This document shows positions 1 to 11,256 of a stretch of DNA of 64,000 nucleotides, one piece after another (position 1 is the first letter of the stretch; each line of letters opens with the position of its first letter). A program made the position numbers and the translations under genes. The stretch comes from Gamsiella multidivaricata (lineage: Eukaryota > Mortierellomycota > Mortierellomycetes > Mortierellales > Mortierellaceae): assembly GCF_025024155.1 (NCBI RefSeq), contig NW_026251760.1, forward strand, positions 213,956-277,955, given 5' to 3'. The notes beneath the pieces were generated by a model, which was not told where the DNA came from, ran no database searches, and saw only the letters and a list, made by a program, of their open reading frames with translations.

Positions 1-41
1 AAGATGTGGTCCTAACTGTTCAACGCTTTAAAACGAATCAG

Positions 42-2011
42 TCGTCAGCAACAGCAATATGGTGGTCAACAAAACCAGTATGGCCAGCAGCAGCAATATG
101 GACAACAAAATCAGTATGGTCAACAGCAGCAATATGGTCAGCAGCAGCAATACGGCCAGCAGAACCAGTATGGCCAGCAGGGCCAGTACGGTCAGCAAAA
201 TCAATTTGCTCAACAGAGCCAGTATTCTCAGCAGCCTGCCCAGTACGGTGGTCGCCAGCAGCCAGCTTCGCCCACTAGGATCGAGATGTCTGCTGTCCCC
301 TCAAGCAATAACACCGGCAGCGACATGGGCGCCTTCTTCAGCGAGGTATGTCTAGCTGTCTATCCCTGGGACACATTCTCGCAACCGTCTTTCAAACCTG
401 GCAACACTTAAAATCGAAAAGAAAGAAAGAAAAAAAAAAAAAGAGTTCGATATGTATCGGGCTCAATGGTTATTTTCCTAAAAAAACTGGAGACGAAGGA
501 GAGCATCAGGAATAGGAGTCGAGAGCCAGCACCACTGTGGCTGCAATTGCGACCGCAGGATGCATGCCCTCTTTTTCTATGCGGAGCCAGAACATTGACC
601 AACCCAATTTCATCGGACAGCTCTCTGGGCTAATTGCACCTCGGAATAGGCTGCAGCAGCTGCATGCAGCTAAAGGCGTTCAGACGACTAATAAAATTCA
701 TTCATTGGCGATTTCTTAGGTTACCTCGATTCAAGAGGATATTACTAAGATTGAGCAGAATATCACGAAGATTGAGGAGCTTCATGATGTCTCGCTCAAT
801 GGTGTTGCCACCGAGGAGCAGTCCTCGCGCACGAACCGACAATTGGAGGGCATTACCGCGGACACGACCCAGTTGTCGAACCGCACCAAGAAGAGAATCA
901 AGGGTAAAGAGATGCCTCATACAACGTCTTTTTTTCGAATGTCATTGTCTTTTAAATTGAGACTGACTCATACTATTTAATTCTGTTCCAACCGTAGATA
1001 TTGAGCTGGCCAACCTCCGCCTGGCCAACTCCTCAGACATTCAGATCCGCCGGACCCAAGCTGCAGCCTTGAAGGAGAAGTTCTTGAAGACCCTTCGCCG
1101 CTACCAGTCTTCGGAAAGCGAGGCCAGAAAGAAGTATCAGGGCCGCATGGAGAGACAGTATAAGATTGGTAAGGACTCGGTTTTAAATGACGCGTGTGTG
1201 TACTGTAGATATATATTACTTTCTGTCCTTATACTAATGCATTTCGGCACTTTATAGTCAAGCCTGATGCCACCCCACAAGAGATTGCCCAAGTCATGGA
1301 GAGCGACAACCAACAGATCTTTGCTCAATCGGTAAGACACGCTTGAGACAACACACGGAAGCCCGGTCTACGAGGATTGTGACTAAAATCGATACTAACA
1401 TGTTGCATGCATTCCCTACGGCGAAACAGGTTCTTCAAAGCACCCGTTATGGCGATGCCAACAGAGCTCTTCGCGAGGTTCAGAGTCGCCACGATGATAT
1501 CAAGAAGATTGAAAAGACCATCCTGGTAAGTAGCTTTGCCATGCATCATCCATTTCAGTTGTGTCCGCAACCAACTTTCTAATGTCATGCTTTTTTTTTT
1601 TTTTTGCTCTTTACTATCGTATTTGGACTATATAGGAACTGCACCAGTTGTTCATTGACATGGAAACTCTGGTCACAGAGCAGGCTGAGGTGCTTAACAC
1701 GATCGAGGAACACACTCAACAGACGGACCAGCACCTGGAAGTCGGCAACAAGGAAGTCGACGTTGCGATCGTCAACGCCCGCGGTGCCAGGAAGAAGAAG
1801 TGGATCTGCTTGTGCATCTCTATCGTTCTTCTTATCATCATCGTCATCATCGTCATGGTCCAGGTATGAGCGGGCTCTTCATTCGGTGATATTAAAATGT
1901 TTTTCTTTTTCCTATTAGAATATAGGTTGGCTAACCATCTTCTCTTTTCTTCTTTTGTTACAGCTCGGTGTTTTCAAATCTAAGGGAGGCGGAAACGGTG
2001 GTGGCAAGTAA
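42..2011 (+). CDS. Plasma-membrane syntaxin (Sso1/Syntaxin-1 type t-SNARE), 5' partial
   Basis: Qa-SNARE expected to drive fusion of secretory vesicles at the plasma membrane. Readable exons are 42-345, 720-903, 998-1168, 1258-1331, 1430-1525, 1636-1863 and 1964-2011; all join in frame. The gene runs off the left edge, because a branch-like CTAAC and an AG acceptor precede base 42. Order: a Q/Y/G-rich N-terminus of about 75 residues made of QYGQQ-type repeats; the Habc three-helix domain starting near FFSEVTSIQEDITKIE; the t-SNARE helix around LHQLFIDMETLVTEQAEVLN; a basic RKKK; a C-terminal membrane anchor rich in I, L and V; and a short Gly-rich tail. The SNARE and anchor order is typical of the family. 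The long QYG stretch is not and looks prion-like. Confidence is high for the family and lower for the exact paralogue. Confidence 0.9.
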
Positions 2012-2679
2012 AACCCGATCGATCAAGGAGAAGCGCGCCAGGATTGGCGGCTCCATCCCCCATACCATAATTGTCTTGCTTATCCGCCCGGTTCTTTTTT
2101 ACCCAACTATTAAAAAATAAATGACTTTTTTACTCTATTGAAGCCATCTTCAAAAAGCGGATCTGGGGATTTCAAAGACATAAACCACGCGCCGTCATTT
2201 GGGGGGTTTGTCAAGCCAGGACCCGGGGGGAAACGCGCTCTGCGTTTTTTTTTTTTTGGAGCGGACGGATTGACAAGAATCATGGATTGACAAGGCGCAT
2301 GGGGGACGGATTGACAAGAATTACGGATTGACAAAGCGCATGGATTGATAACAAATCAGCACGCGAACACAGCGCTGGTGCTCTGACAAATTGGATGGCT
2401 AAGCCCCGTCGCTCCAAACGCACCATGATGTGATGCGCGCCTTCAGGAAGATATAAAACAAGCCCGTGTCTTCGTCCATCCCCAACGGACAATTCTTTCC
2501 CACAGCACATGTTCCTTGCACGCCTCACTCCTCGCCATCTCAGCCTCGCCCAGCGTACGACAATACTCTTTGCCCCTTTCTCTTCCAGACTTGTACCCCA
2601 CCGCATCGCACCCATCTCGGTTGCTATCAGCTCAAACAACGACAACAGTCTTTTCAATCAACACCAATACTTTAACACA
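2012..2679. other. Intergenic: syntaxin 3' end and reductase promoter
   Basis: An AATAAA-like signal (AAAAAATAAATG near 2113) follows the syntaxin stop. No further gene is seen. The right half holds a cluster of GGATTGACAA repeats (listed separately) and a TATA-like ATATAAAA at 2451, about 230 bp before the start codon of the next gene. Confidence 0.6.
2265..2351. promoter_or_regulatory. Five-copy GGATTGACAA promoter repeat
   Basis: GGATTGACAA occurs at 2267, 2284, 2308 and 2325, and a variant GGATTGATAA at 2342. Spacings are 17, 24, 17 and 17 bp, so the array is built from paired units. It lies 100-190 bp upstream of a TATA-like box and about 330-410 bp upstream of the reductase ATG. The spacing suggests an array of factor-binding sites; the factor is unknown. 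Confidence 0.45.
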
Positions 2680-3991
2680 ATGTCGACCTCTGCTTCTTCC
2701 CAGCCTGAGATCCTCAAGTGGGCCGGTAACTCTGGCGAGTTCAAGCGTCAGGTGTCGACCTTCCGCGATAACATTGTTGACGAGCCCAACGCGAAATTCA
2801 CTCCTGAGGCGTACGTAGCGATCGAATTTTTGAAAGTGTGGAGGCGAAGTGGGATTATGGGGACTTTTTTTTTTTTTTCTCACGGATCTTTCTTGGTTGT
2901 AAAGTAACGCCCATCTCTGGATCTTTTCTCTTTTTTTGCTATTCGTCTTGATGTAGTGGTCGTTACCATCTTTATGTTTCTTACGCATGCCCGTGGGTAA
3001 GTTTGAGATCTCTGAAAGAGAGCGAATCGTCCGTTTTTGTAAGTATTGCGTAAAACTGAGCGCAATGCACACTAACAATGTTTTTCACCCTCCTTCAATA
3101 GGCCCATCGCACGTTGCTAGTCCGCGCATTGAAGGGTCTGGAGGACATTATCTCGGTCGATGTGGTCCACTGGCACCTGCAGGAGAACGGTTGGCCCTTC
3201 AGGGACGGTTACAAGGATTCGCTTTATGGATCAAAGTTCGTGAAGGACATCTACTTCAAGGCCCAGCCTGATTATTCCGGACGCTTCACAGTCCCTGTTC
3301 TTTGGGATAAGAAGACCGAGACCATTGGTATGTTCTCTTTTATGCGATCTGGGAGTGTCGTGCGAGAAAGGAAGGAAAAAAAACGTGAGTGGTTGTGTTC
3401 TTCATATTTTCCTAACATTTTTGTTTTTCGATATTGAAACCAGTGAACAACGAGAGCAGTGAAATCATTCGCATGCTCAACACCGCGTTCGATAAGCTTG
3501 TGCCTGAAAAGGCCGGTGTCAACTTCTACCCGGACAACCTCAAGGCCGAGATCGATTCCGTGAACGAATGGGTGTATGACACCGTCAACAATGGAGTCTA
3601 CAAGTCCGGATTCGCTACGAGCCAGGAAGCCTATGACAAGAACGTCTACCCGCTTTTCGTGTCCCTGGACCGACTCGAGGGTATGCTCAGCAAGTCCGAT
3701 TACCTTGTCGGGAACACCTTGACGGAAGCGGACCTTCGTCTTTGGACAACGATCATTCGTTTTGACCCCGTCTATCATGGTCACTTCAAGTGCAACATCA
3801 AAGGCATCGAGAAGGATTACCCGCATCTGTTGAAGTGGGCGAGACGGATTTATCAGATGCCGAAGGTTGCGGAGACGGTGAACATGGAGCATATCAAGCA
3901 TCATTATTATCAGTCCCACCTCCAGATCAACCCCACGGGTATTGTTCCCGCCGGCAATGGACCTAACCTGGCCGAGCCCAAGATTGCTTAA
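2680..3991 (+). CDS. Glutathionyl-hydroquinone reductase (Xi-class GST, ECM4/GTO type)
   Basis: Cytosolic thiol reductase that uses glutathione to reduce glutathionyl-quinones and related conjugates. Exons are 2680-2810, 2957-2996, 3102-3327 and 3444-3991 (945 nt, 314 residues, the usual family length of 310-330). The second exon is only 40 nt and carries GRYHLYVSYACPW, which holds the CPW active-site motif with the catalytic cysteine; AHRTLLVRALKGLE follows. The thioredoxin-like domain is N-terminal and the all-helical C-terminal domain includes LVGNTLTEADLRLWTTIIRF and the typical FDPVYHGHFKCN. The ATG at 2680 is the first in frame after a CT/CA-rich leader. A repeated motif in the promoter suggests inducible expression, which is inference. 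Confidence 0.93.
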
Positions 3992-6900
3992 AGGAGCGTA
4001 GTCCAATAGCAAGAAAACAAACACGGCACATGGCGCATGGCAGCTGAAGGACTTTTCTCTCCCTTGTACAGTCTACACAACCCTCGTGTACATATCAACG
4101 AAATAAAAAGCCGCGTTATTTTAAACATTTTGACCAAACAGTGCCGCCAAAGGACATTGCTCGTAGGTCCCTCACTGCAGATCGCGCGATGAAGATTTGC
4201 TTATTCAGAAGGGTTCTTCCAAAGCTGAACTGAGCACAGGATATCCCTGCAGGGGTTTACTAAGCAAACCCCCACGATATCAATCCTGTTGCATAACACA
4301 CAAAATGGGAACACATCATGAATAACCACAACTTTCAATTTTTTTTTCAGGACCTTTCCCCAGACACTTTCAAACATTGAACCGAGCCAATTGTGGGGGG
4401 GGGGTATTTCGAAGCCTCCTCTGTGTTGCATCCTATGCAATCTACGCAACCACGGCTGGCAAGATTTCAGGATGCGCTGAAGAGGATTACGGAGAGAATA
4501 GAGAATAATAAAGAAGACCGAGTCCTCATTATAGCACTCCTGGAACCCTTTGATGTGAATTTAAAGATTAAACACGCTATATGCTAGTGTCCATGTGGTC
4601 CAGACCTAGCAACGCGAATGGCGACCCCAGTCCCATGAGGTATTTTGCTACAAAACAAACTCCTTCGTATTCACTCGCCCACGACAGAATTGCGGACGTC
4701 TCTTCTCAATGCGGATTTGTAGCCTCGACGAGTGGAAACATCTTTGGCGATGTTTATGTAGAGCTAGATCAGGATTTGCATGCATAGTGGCGCAACCGGG
4801 AGGGGAATCTGGACCCGCGTTTGTTGAAAGGAGTAATAAAACAATATATTTGTTCCTAGTCCTCTTTACTCCCCCCAGAAACCCCTTTGATGAACATGTA
4901 TAGAGGTTGTCCATTCTGAACAGAAAGCACCGATCGCCCCATTCTCACTGTACCGCAACATCTTTGGTATACCCTGCCATAGCTCGCCTTCACATGTATT
5001 GCCTAGCAAGAGTAGGGGCGAGGTTTGTGCCTTCCTTCTTCCGTTACTAAATGTCGTGCATGCTCAACAACTGGCTTCTTGCGTTGTTGACCCCTCTTTG
5101 TTCTGCGGCTCTGCAGTTCAGTTGTATTCCCTACTCACCCACCCTCGGTCTTTTTTATCGGTAGCATTGAGCGACGGTGGCCCACTTCACTGTGCAGCAT
5201 TGTGTAACGAATGGTTTGTTCTATGAATTATCTTTTGTCACCTCGCATGGCATGTTGCTATAGGTACCGGAGATTTGGATGAAAAAAAAAAAAGGTTGCT
5301 CACCCCTGAAGAGACTAGTCACCTCTCCCCAGGGCGACAAACAATTGCGAAAGGATTCCCATCCTGTCTAAACCGTTGCCATTAGTTTGCGTATGAAAAC
5401 TTTGTTACGTCGTCTGAGTCTTGGACTGTCGCATGGCTTTGTTTCTCGTAGGGTTCCATGGGCAAGCATCAAGACTTCAAGCTGTTGCGAGGCCAGGGGC
5501 CGCTGCATCCTCCTGTTGTTGAGCATCCGGTAAGTAAACCGGCACAATTAACATGAACCAAAAAAGGCTCGTCATTCCTTACTCATGGATTGGTTATTTC
5601 ACATTATAGTGTTATATTCATACCTATACGCGTTTTCACCGCATTGAGTAGTGAGGCCCGTCGGATTGTCAGCCCGTATTGTCTGGTTCCTGAACCAGGC
5701 GTCTTCTCTTCCCGAATAATGTCGTATCAACCTCAGCATATTGTTTCGATTGCACCATGGATTATCCTGCACATTCGACAGGGATTATCGCTCGCCGTCG
5801 ATCATCCAGTTCAATCGGACACATCCATGACATGCTCATAACTCCACTCCAATCTCGTTTAATCTGTATCGCATCCATGATTTCGTTCATGATACCGAGC
5901 TTGCTCTTTGACGCACTCGATCGAAAAACGCTTCCTAGGCTCTCCTGGGCGTTAATGTCATCGGAAAGTTTAGAGCTGTCGCAAGTGGTGAATGCTGGGA
6001 AAATATGCTTGGCACTTGATGGCTGAAGGTGCCACTATTACCAATCCTTGGTGTCTGGGAGCTCTTTTCGAATCCGCGAGACAAGGGCGAAGAAGGACTC
6101 CTCAGTGTGGCCAGGCTCCAACAACTCCAAGCTAAGGTCTCAAAGATCTCCTCTTTCCCAGAGGGTACGATAGATCCATTTGAATGGAAAAAACTGGGTG
6201 TAGGTCCATGATAAGCGGGCGGCTCTTAGTTCCTGTCATGAGGCGCAATGGAGTCACTTTCAGAGCAACCTGTACTTCGCTGGAAGAGGGGTACAGATAA
6301 GGGCATGGTTTGGCATGGTTTGGCGTGGTTGTGAACTCTTGTACGGTTTGGCGAGGCTTTATTCGGATACTGGACCGCCACTATATGCATCATACAAGAT
6401 ATGCGAACAAGCTTGGTCCATGAAATGGTCAGCAGCCTTTGGTGTCCCTAGGCGCAACCTATATGCTTTCTTTTTTCTCGGGAGTCTGGGCCGTTGGGTG
6501 TATGGAAACTCGCAGTAGTGGTAAATACCCAGGCGCTGCTTCAGATAGACAGCTTTTCTTTTACGTCGTCGGGTGTTGTAAACGTTCAAATACAAGGAGA
6601 CACCATGAATCCCACGGTGGTTGTCCGATAGAGTAATCGCAATGCCGTACTAGGTATTCCCGCTGACCCATGGTTATATTCTGGACTTACGAAAGGAATT
6701 TCCGGTACCGAGTCTGCAGCAGGGCTTACTGCAGATAAAATAGGCGAAGACTGCGGACACATAATGAAGAAAAATGTTAGCCTACTGTTAAGTTGGACAC
6801 CATAGCATGTAGCAAGATCTCCTTGTTTGATGTCCCTTGGGCTTGTTTGGTATGTCACTGTTGCTATAATAAAGATCCATCGGTTCTTCCAAAGGAGAGT

Positions 6901-7965
6901 TCGCCCTCGAGGAAAGACTGGGTGAGAACCGCAAACCTGTACACGATTAATCTTTATCCATGATATTTATTTAAGTGTCATATCAACGCTGTCCGAGTAC
7001 TCTACCTTGAGGACTTCCTGAAGCTTTCCGCTCTCACCTAAAGAACTATTAAGCAGGCGTTCGGCAGAATGCTTTGATAGTAAAGGATTCCTAATCAAGG
7101 ACTGAGCGAGATAAAAAAGCGACATCGTTAGTTAAAATACTGGATGAGCAGGGTACTGAGTGCCGACATTGTACATCGAGTCATCAAGTTACCAGAAAGG
7201 ATTTGGGCGAGTAGACATCCATGTCATTAGGAGGTAGTACTCTGTTGGTTGGTTGGGCATTGGTCAATAGTAAGCTGCTCCTGTTCTTCCTGGTTGTCTC
7301 CCAATCTTTCTTGACTAAGACCATGCTGCTAATCCAGATATCACTCGCTGACGCCATACTGGTAATCCAGGCTCTGCTGACTTTCAGGACTGTAAATTCT
7401 AAGCGCATGAAAATTATCCCCTCTGTTCTGGCATGTGGGAGGAAAAAAAAAAAAAAACCTCTGAGCTCTTTACTCGGGTACCGTGGTTCGAAAATGACGG
7501 CGATATGTAATAAATACCATTATTTCTAGGTGCCTGCTAGGTGTCTACTGGTACTGACAGTGAGTAGCGGGCCAGAGTTTGGGCATCTCCAAAATCCAGG
7601 CGCTTTTATGATGAGGATCCTAAAAACTATATATTCCTAGGGCTCAGAGTGAAGGAGAAACGTGTGCAGCACAACAAAGTTTGAAGGCAACAGAGATGCC
7701 CTGAAAGACCTCGCCAAGAAGTAATGCCCAAATATTTTTTACAATAAAAACCAATTCAAAAATCCCGTTAAGCCACCGATACTTAGGACGAAATGTGTCC
7801 CAAAAAAACAGTCCCTAATAATTCGCTAATATTTAGAATAGAGAATCAATTCAAACGCACGATGGGGCATTTTTTTTTGTGTCCCCGCACAAAATCCATG
7901 TAAAGCCTTCCGTTGCTCATTAAGAACTCCCTCAATCCCTAGACGGTTTCTAAGACGCGTAACCT
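3992..7965. other. About 4 kb with no recognisable gene
   Basis: After the reductase polyadenylation-like AATAAA (near 4101) no conserved protein can be read in any frame. Open frames are short and have no family signature. A short stretch at 5457-5530 starts with ATG and ends at a good GTAAGT donor but leads nowhere recognisable. Imperfect GGCATGGTTT copies occur near 6303-6350, and there are poly-A/T runs near 5281, 7441 and 7871. The region looks like decayed non-coding or transposon-derived DNA. Confidence 0.5.
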
Positions 7966-8512
7966 ATGCCTGGACGGAAAGACATGTCTGCTCCTGCTGG
8001 ACAGCCTGTTTCCGAGGAGCCAGTCGTCACGCCTACAATGACCACGCCTACCAAGACCCAGCTTCTAAATATTTCGCCCAGGAGAAGCGCGCGACTTGTT
8101 TCAATCTCCCCCGTCCAGAAAACGCTGGACTCTGGCCACTCCCCCCATCGTAACACGACATCGTTCAATAGTTCCCCTATCCACTACGGATGGCAGGCCC
8201 CAACCAATTCTCCACTTCGCTACACCGGTACTTCCACTAGGGTCACCCCTAAGCACAACAAGCCTGTCACTACCTCTTCTCCGGCTCCGGTACCTGCCAG
8301 AGAGGTCGCCTCTAACAAATGACAACAATCCTCCTACGGTCAATCCAGTCGGTAAAGAGGACAACCCATTTTGGAGTGCCGAGTCTCCCGCAGACGCCAG
8401 CATTGGCATTGATACGTTCAAACATGGCAGTTCAGTCGACGCGCCCTCTGAGTACCGACTCCTGGCACAAGCTTGGGATGTACTGGGGGAAAAGGTGTGC
8501 GCCAGAACATGA
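7966..8512 (+). pseudogene. Ser/Pro/Thr-rich ORF broken by a frame change, next to the Tigger insertion
   Basis: From ATG 7966 the frame reads 118 residues rich in S, P and T (for example ISPRRSARLVSISPVQKTL) and stops at 8320. A second coding-like stretch in the next frame, containing NPVGKEDNPFWSAESPAD and EYRLLAQAWDVLGEKV, runs on to 8512, two bases before the transposon junction. The two read like one protein split by a one-base shift or an unrecognised intron. I recognise no family. It may be a gene broken by decay and by insertion of the transposon, or a remnant of an older mobile element. Confidence 0.35.
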
Positions 8513-8516
8513 TGTA

Positions 8517-8591
8517 CAGTCGACCTCCAACATAAGTTCTATTTTGCAACTTATGTTGGAGAAGCAGTCATGTATTCAGTCCAATTGAAAA
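8517..8591 (+). repeat. Left terminal inverted repeat of the Tigger element
   Basis: 75 bp, identical to the reverse complement of 10709-10783. It contains a 14-bp hairpin stem (8525-8538 with 8548-8561) separated by 9 nt. Confidence 0.93.
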
Positions 8592-8660
8592 TACGTAATA
8601 ACTTAAACATTTGTTCACACACTCTCACTTCCTGAACCCAACTTGTCCTCTACTTCTACC

Positions 8661-10677
8661 ATGCCCAAAACAACGCGCTCTGGTCAGACGGCCCCAGTCC
8701 CTAATCCACTAAACACCAAACGTGCTGGCTCTGGTACCTCCGCTTCCAAATCACACATGTCTCGAAAGAAGTACACTCTTTACGACAAGTGTCAATTCCT
8801 TACAAAGTATCGTGCAGAGCAACAGCATAACCCATTTGAGTCCCATGTCGCCATATCAAGAATGTTGGGTATACACCCCTACACAGCCGCCCGTATACTC
8901 AAGGAGGAAGACAAAATCCATCAAGCAATGGCGACACGGCCGCTTTCGGCAACAAAAGCGATTGCACGCGCCATACGGAGACCAATGGAGATTGTGGAAG
9001 AGGTCCTCTATGCCTGGTATAAACTGCAGGAGTCTTTAGGTACGGAAGTCAATTCCTGACCCTTAGTTGCTCGTTTCTTAAGCATACTCCTAATCCATAT
9101 GTTTTAGTAGGCATCAACGTGTCTGATTATCGCCTGAAAGGAACTGCTGTGGTGATATGGATCCTCATGAAGAGTTACTTTCGTCCCGAGCACCTGCCAA
9201 AGCCGATTAGCTTTTCGAATGGCTGGCTTCGAAACTTCAAGAAACAGAAAGGATTCAAGAGATACATTGGCCATGGTGAAAGCGGATCAGTCGACTTAAG
9301 TCTCTACCAGCCCCAAATCGAGAACATCCAAATGAGGCTCGAGGACTTTGGCCCAGACAACATCTACAATTGCGATGAGACGGGTCTTTTTCTAAAGGCT
9401 ATGTCAAACAAGACCATAGCCACTGGTCCCATCCGCGGTAAGAAGATTACCCGAATTGCTCGAGTGTCAATTTTATTGTGCTGCAATGCCACGGGCACAG
9501 ACAAGCGCAAGCCTTATATTCTTTGTAAGTAATGAAGCATTATCCAAGGACTGTGACAGTGGAGTTGAAAAGGGTTGCTTGCTGATTTTTTTTCTTTTTA
9601 AATGCAGCTAAGCACCGTCCAAATGGGTTGGCTACAGCGACAATGATGGAAATGGATGCTGAATTTCAAGGAAGCGGCTACATGACACACGATCTGTTCG
9701 CCGACTGGCTCTGGAAACTAGACTGGGACATGCACAGAAAGAGACGCAAGATCGCTTTGCTGATCGACAGCGCACCAGGACATGGCAAATGTGAAAATCT
9801 GGGCCTTCCCAACATCACCGTCATCCGGCTACCACCAAATACAACATCCATGACTCAGCCACTCGACGCTGGGATTATCCGGACCTTCAAGGTCTTCTAT
9901 AGTCAAGAGATGCTAGAGGTTGTCTGCACTCGTCGTGTTCAAAAGAGGTCATCTACGACAATAATTCCGAATGGGAGACTCTGGGCATGTCTGGTCAACT
10001 CTTGGAAAAAGGTGACTCCTGACTGCATCCGTAATTGTTTCGTCCAGGTTCCAACTCTGTCCGAGTACCAAAAGATTCATTTGAAGGCTCTAGGAGTCAA
10101 TACAAAGGCGGATCAAATCAATCGCCTTCAGGAAGAGCTCATGGAACAGTATGCAGGAAACGAAGAAGACATTGCCCTCCAGAAGGACTTTTCTGTTCTG
10201 AATTACCTCAGTATGATCCACAGTGAGGGGCCCACACAGGCGATCCACGAGCTCGTCCTCCAGATAATGGGTCGCAAGGAGTACAAGGGAATGTTCCTAT
10301 CACTCAAGGAAAATGATTTCGTGGATGAGGATAGTGCCGATAATGATGTGTTGGATGACGATGATGACTCTGATCCTGATTACGAGGACACGAAACCAGT
10401 TGCCGATGATCAAGAGATGCAGGTAGTCAAAACTGTTCTCCGCGGCCGTACTGTGGACAAGATGGTTCCCATCGAAGATTTCTCTTCACCACCTTCAAGC
10501 CCCTATCCAGATGAGGACTATTCTCGAGAATCATTTCAAGAGACTGTAAACGGGTTCATGGATACTGAAGCTGATCTACAGGATCCCAACTGCGATGTTA
10601 TATTGAAAGCTAACCTTCGGGCAGCTCTCGATACGATGGAATTGCTTATTGATTTGCATGGGCTGAGGAACATGTAA
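8661..10677 (+). CDS. pogo/Tigger-type DDE transposase with CENP-B-like DNA-binding domain
   Basis: Cut-and-paste transposase acting on the flanking terminal repeats. Exons are 8661-9039, 9111-9524 and 9608-10677 (1,863 nt, 620 residues, no internal stop). The N-terminus is basic; a helix-turn-helix follows (about residues 35-90, containing HVAISRMLGIHPYTAARIL), then a second Tc5/CENP-B-type helical domain with SNGWLRNFKKQKGF. The DDE_1 catalytic domain shows all three acidic residues: NCDETGLF, ALLIDSAPGH and TQPLDAGII, the DDD form usual in Tigger. The C-terminus is acidic (DDDDDSDPDYED). The ATG at 8661 is the first in frame. Host domestication is unlikely because the gene still sits between intact ends. 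Confidence 0.93.
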
Positions 10678-10708
10678 ACGCGAACCTGTTTAAATAAATT
10701 ATACATAT

Positions 10709-10783
10709 TTTTCAATTGGACTGAATACATGACTGCTTCTCCAACATAAGTTGCAAAATAGAACTTATGTTGGAGGTCGACTG
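10709..10783 (-). repeat. Right terminal inverted repeat of the Tigger element
   Basis: Exact reverse complement of the left repeat, with the same internal hairpin. It lies 31 bp after the transposase stop codon, so transcription must end within or beyond it. Confidence 0.93.
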
Positions 10784-10785
10784 TA

Positions 10786-11256
10786 CTCTCCATGACGCTA
10801 GTTTAAAGAGGAGTGCACACGCTCTCCAAGAGGACGAGGCTAGTATAACGTCTAACTAAACCACCGCAATCTAAAGATGAAGATAAGAGTTGATTCATGC
10901 TACACAGCATATAGGAGTTGCGGAAGGATTACAGATGTAAATGGCCCGCAGCAAACGCAAGCTGAGTCCAGTCTAAAACTTCTGGAACCGCTGAAATGAA
11001 AATCCTGCACTGTATCTTTCGATTATCGCGGAAGATGATGTCTGACAATTGCATGAAATAGGCATGTCATTTATTGCAAAACTCGATAAAGTGTGTCTTC
11101 AGAGAGTAGAGAGTAGGATGGCTGGTGTCGTGCGCAGAGTCGACGGCAATCGCGTATGTTAAAGCAATAAAAGCAAAACAAAAGAAAAATCGGTAGCAAA
11201 TATCAGCTATATATACAGCAGCGCAGGATAGAGTAAACGAGGCATATGTTGGCTGT
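10786..11256. other. Intergenic, transposon to caleosin 3' end
   Basis: No gene seen. An AT-rich stretch with scattered AATAAA-like signals on the minus strand near 11160-11180 could serve the caleosin transcript. Confidence 0.5.

Larger units (their letters stand above)
8517..10783 (+). mobile_element. Complete pogo/Tigger-type DNA transposon
   Basis: The element is 2,267 bp with identical 75-bp terminal inverted repeats (8517-8591 and 10709-10783) that begin CAGTCGACCTCC. TA dinucleotides flank both ends (8515-8516 and 10784-10785), matching the TA target duplication of the pogo/Tc1-mariner superfamily. Each terminal repeat contains its own 14-bp perfect inverted repeat (8525-8538 against 8548-8561) around a 9-nt loop. 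The single gene inside is an uninterrupted transposase. Perfect ends and an open frame indicate a recent, possibly autonomous insertion. Confidence 0.93.

Noticed and set aside
7184..7529. Open frames on both strands near 7.2-7.5 kb with hydrophobic or Asp/Ser-rich translations
   Set aside because: No domain, no splice support and ambiguous coding strand; treated as decayed non-coding DNA.
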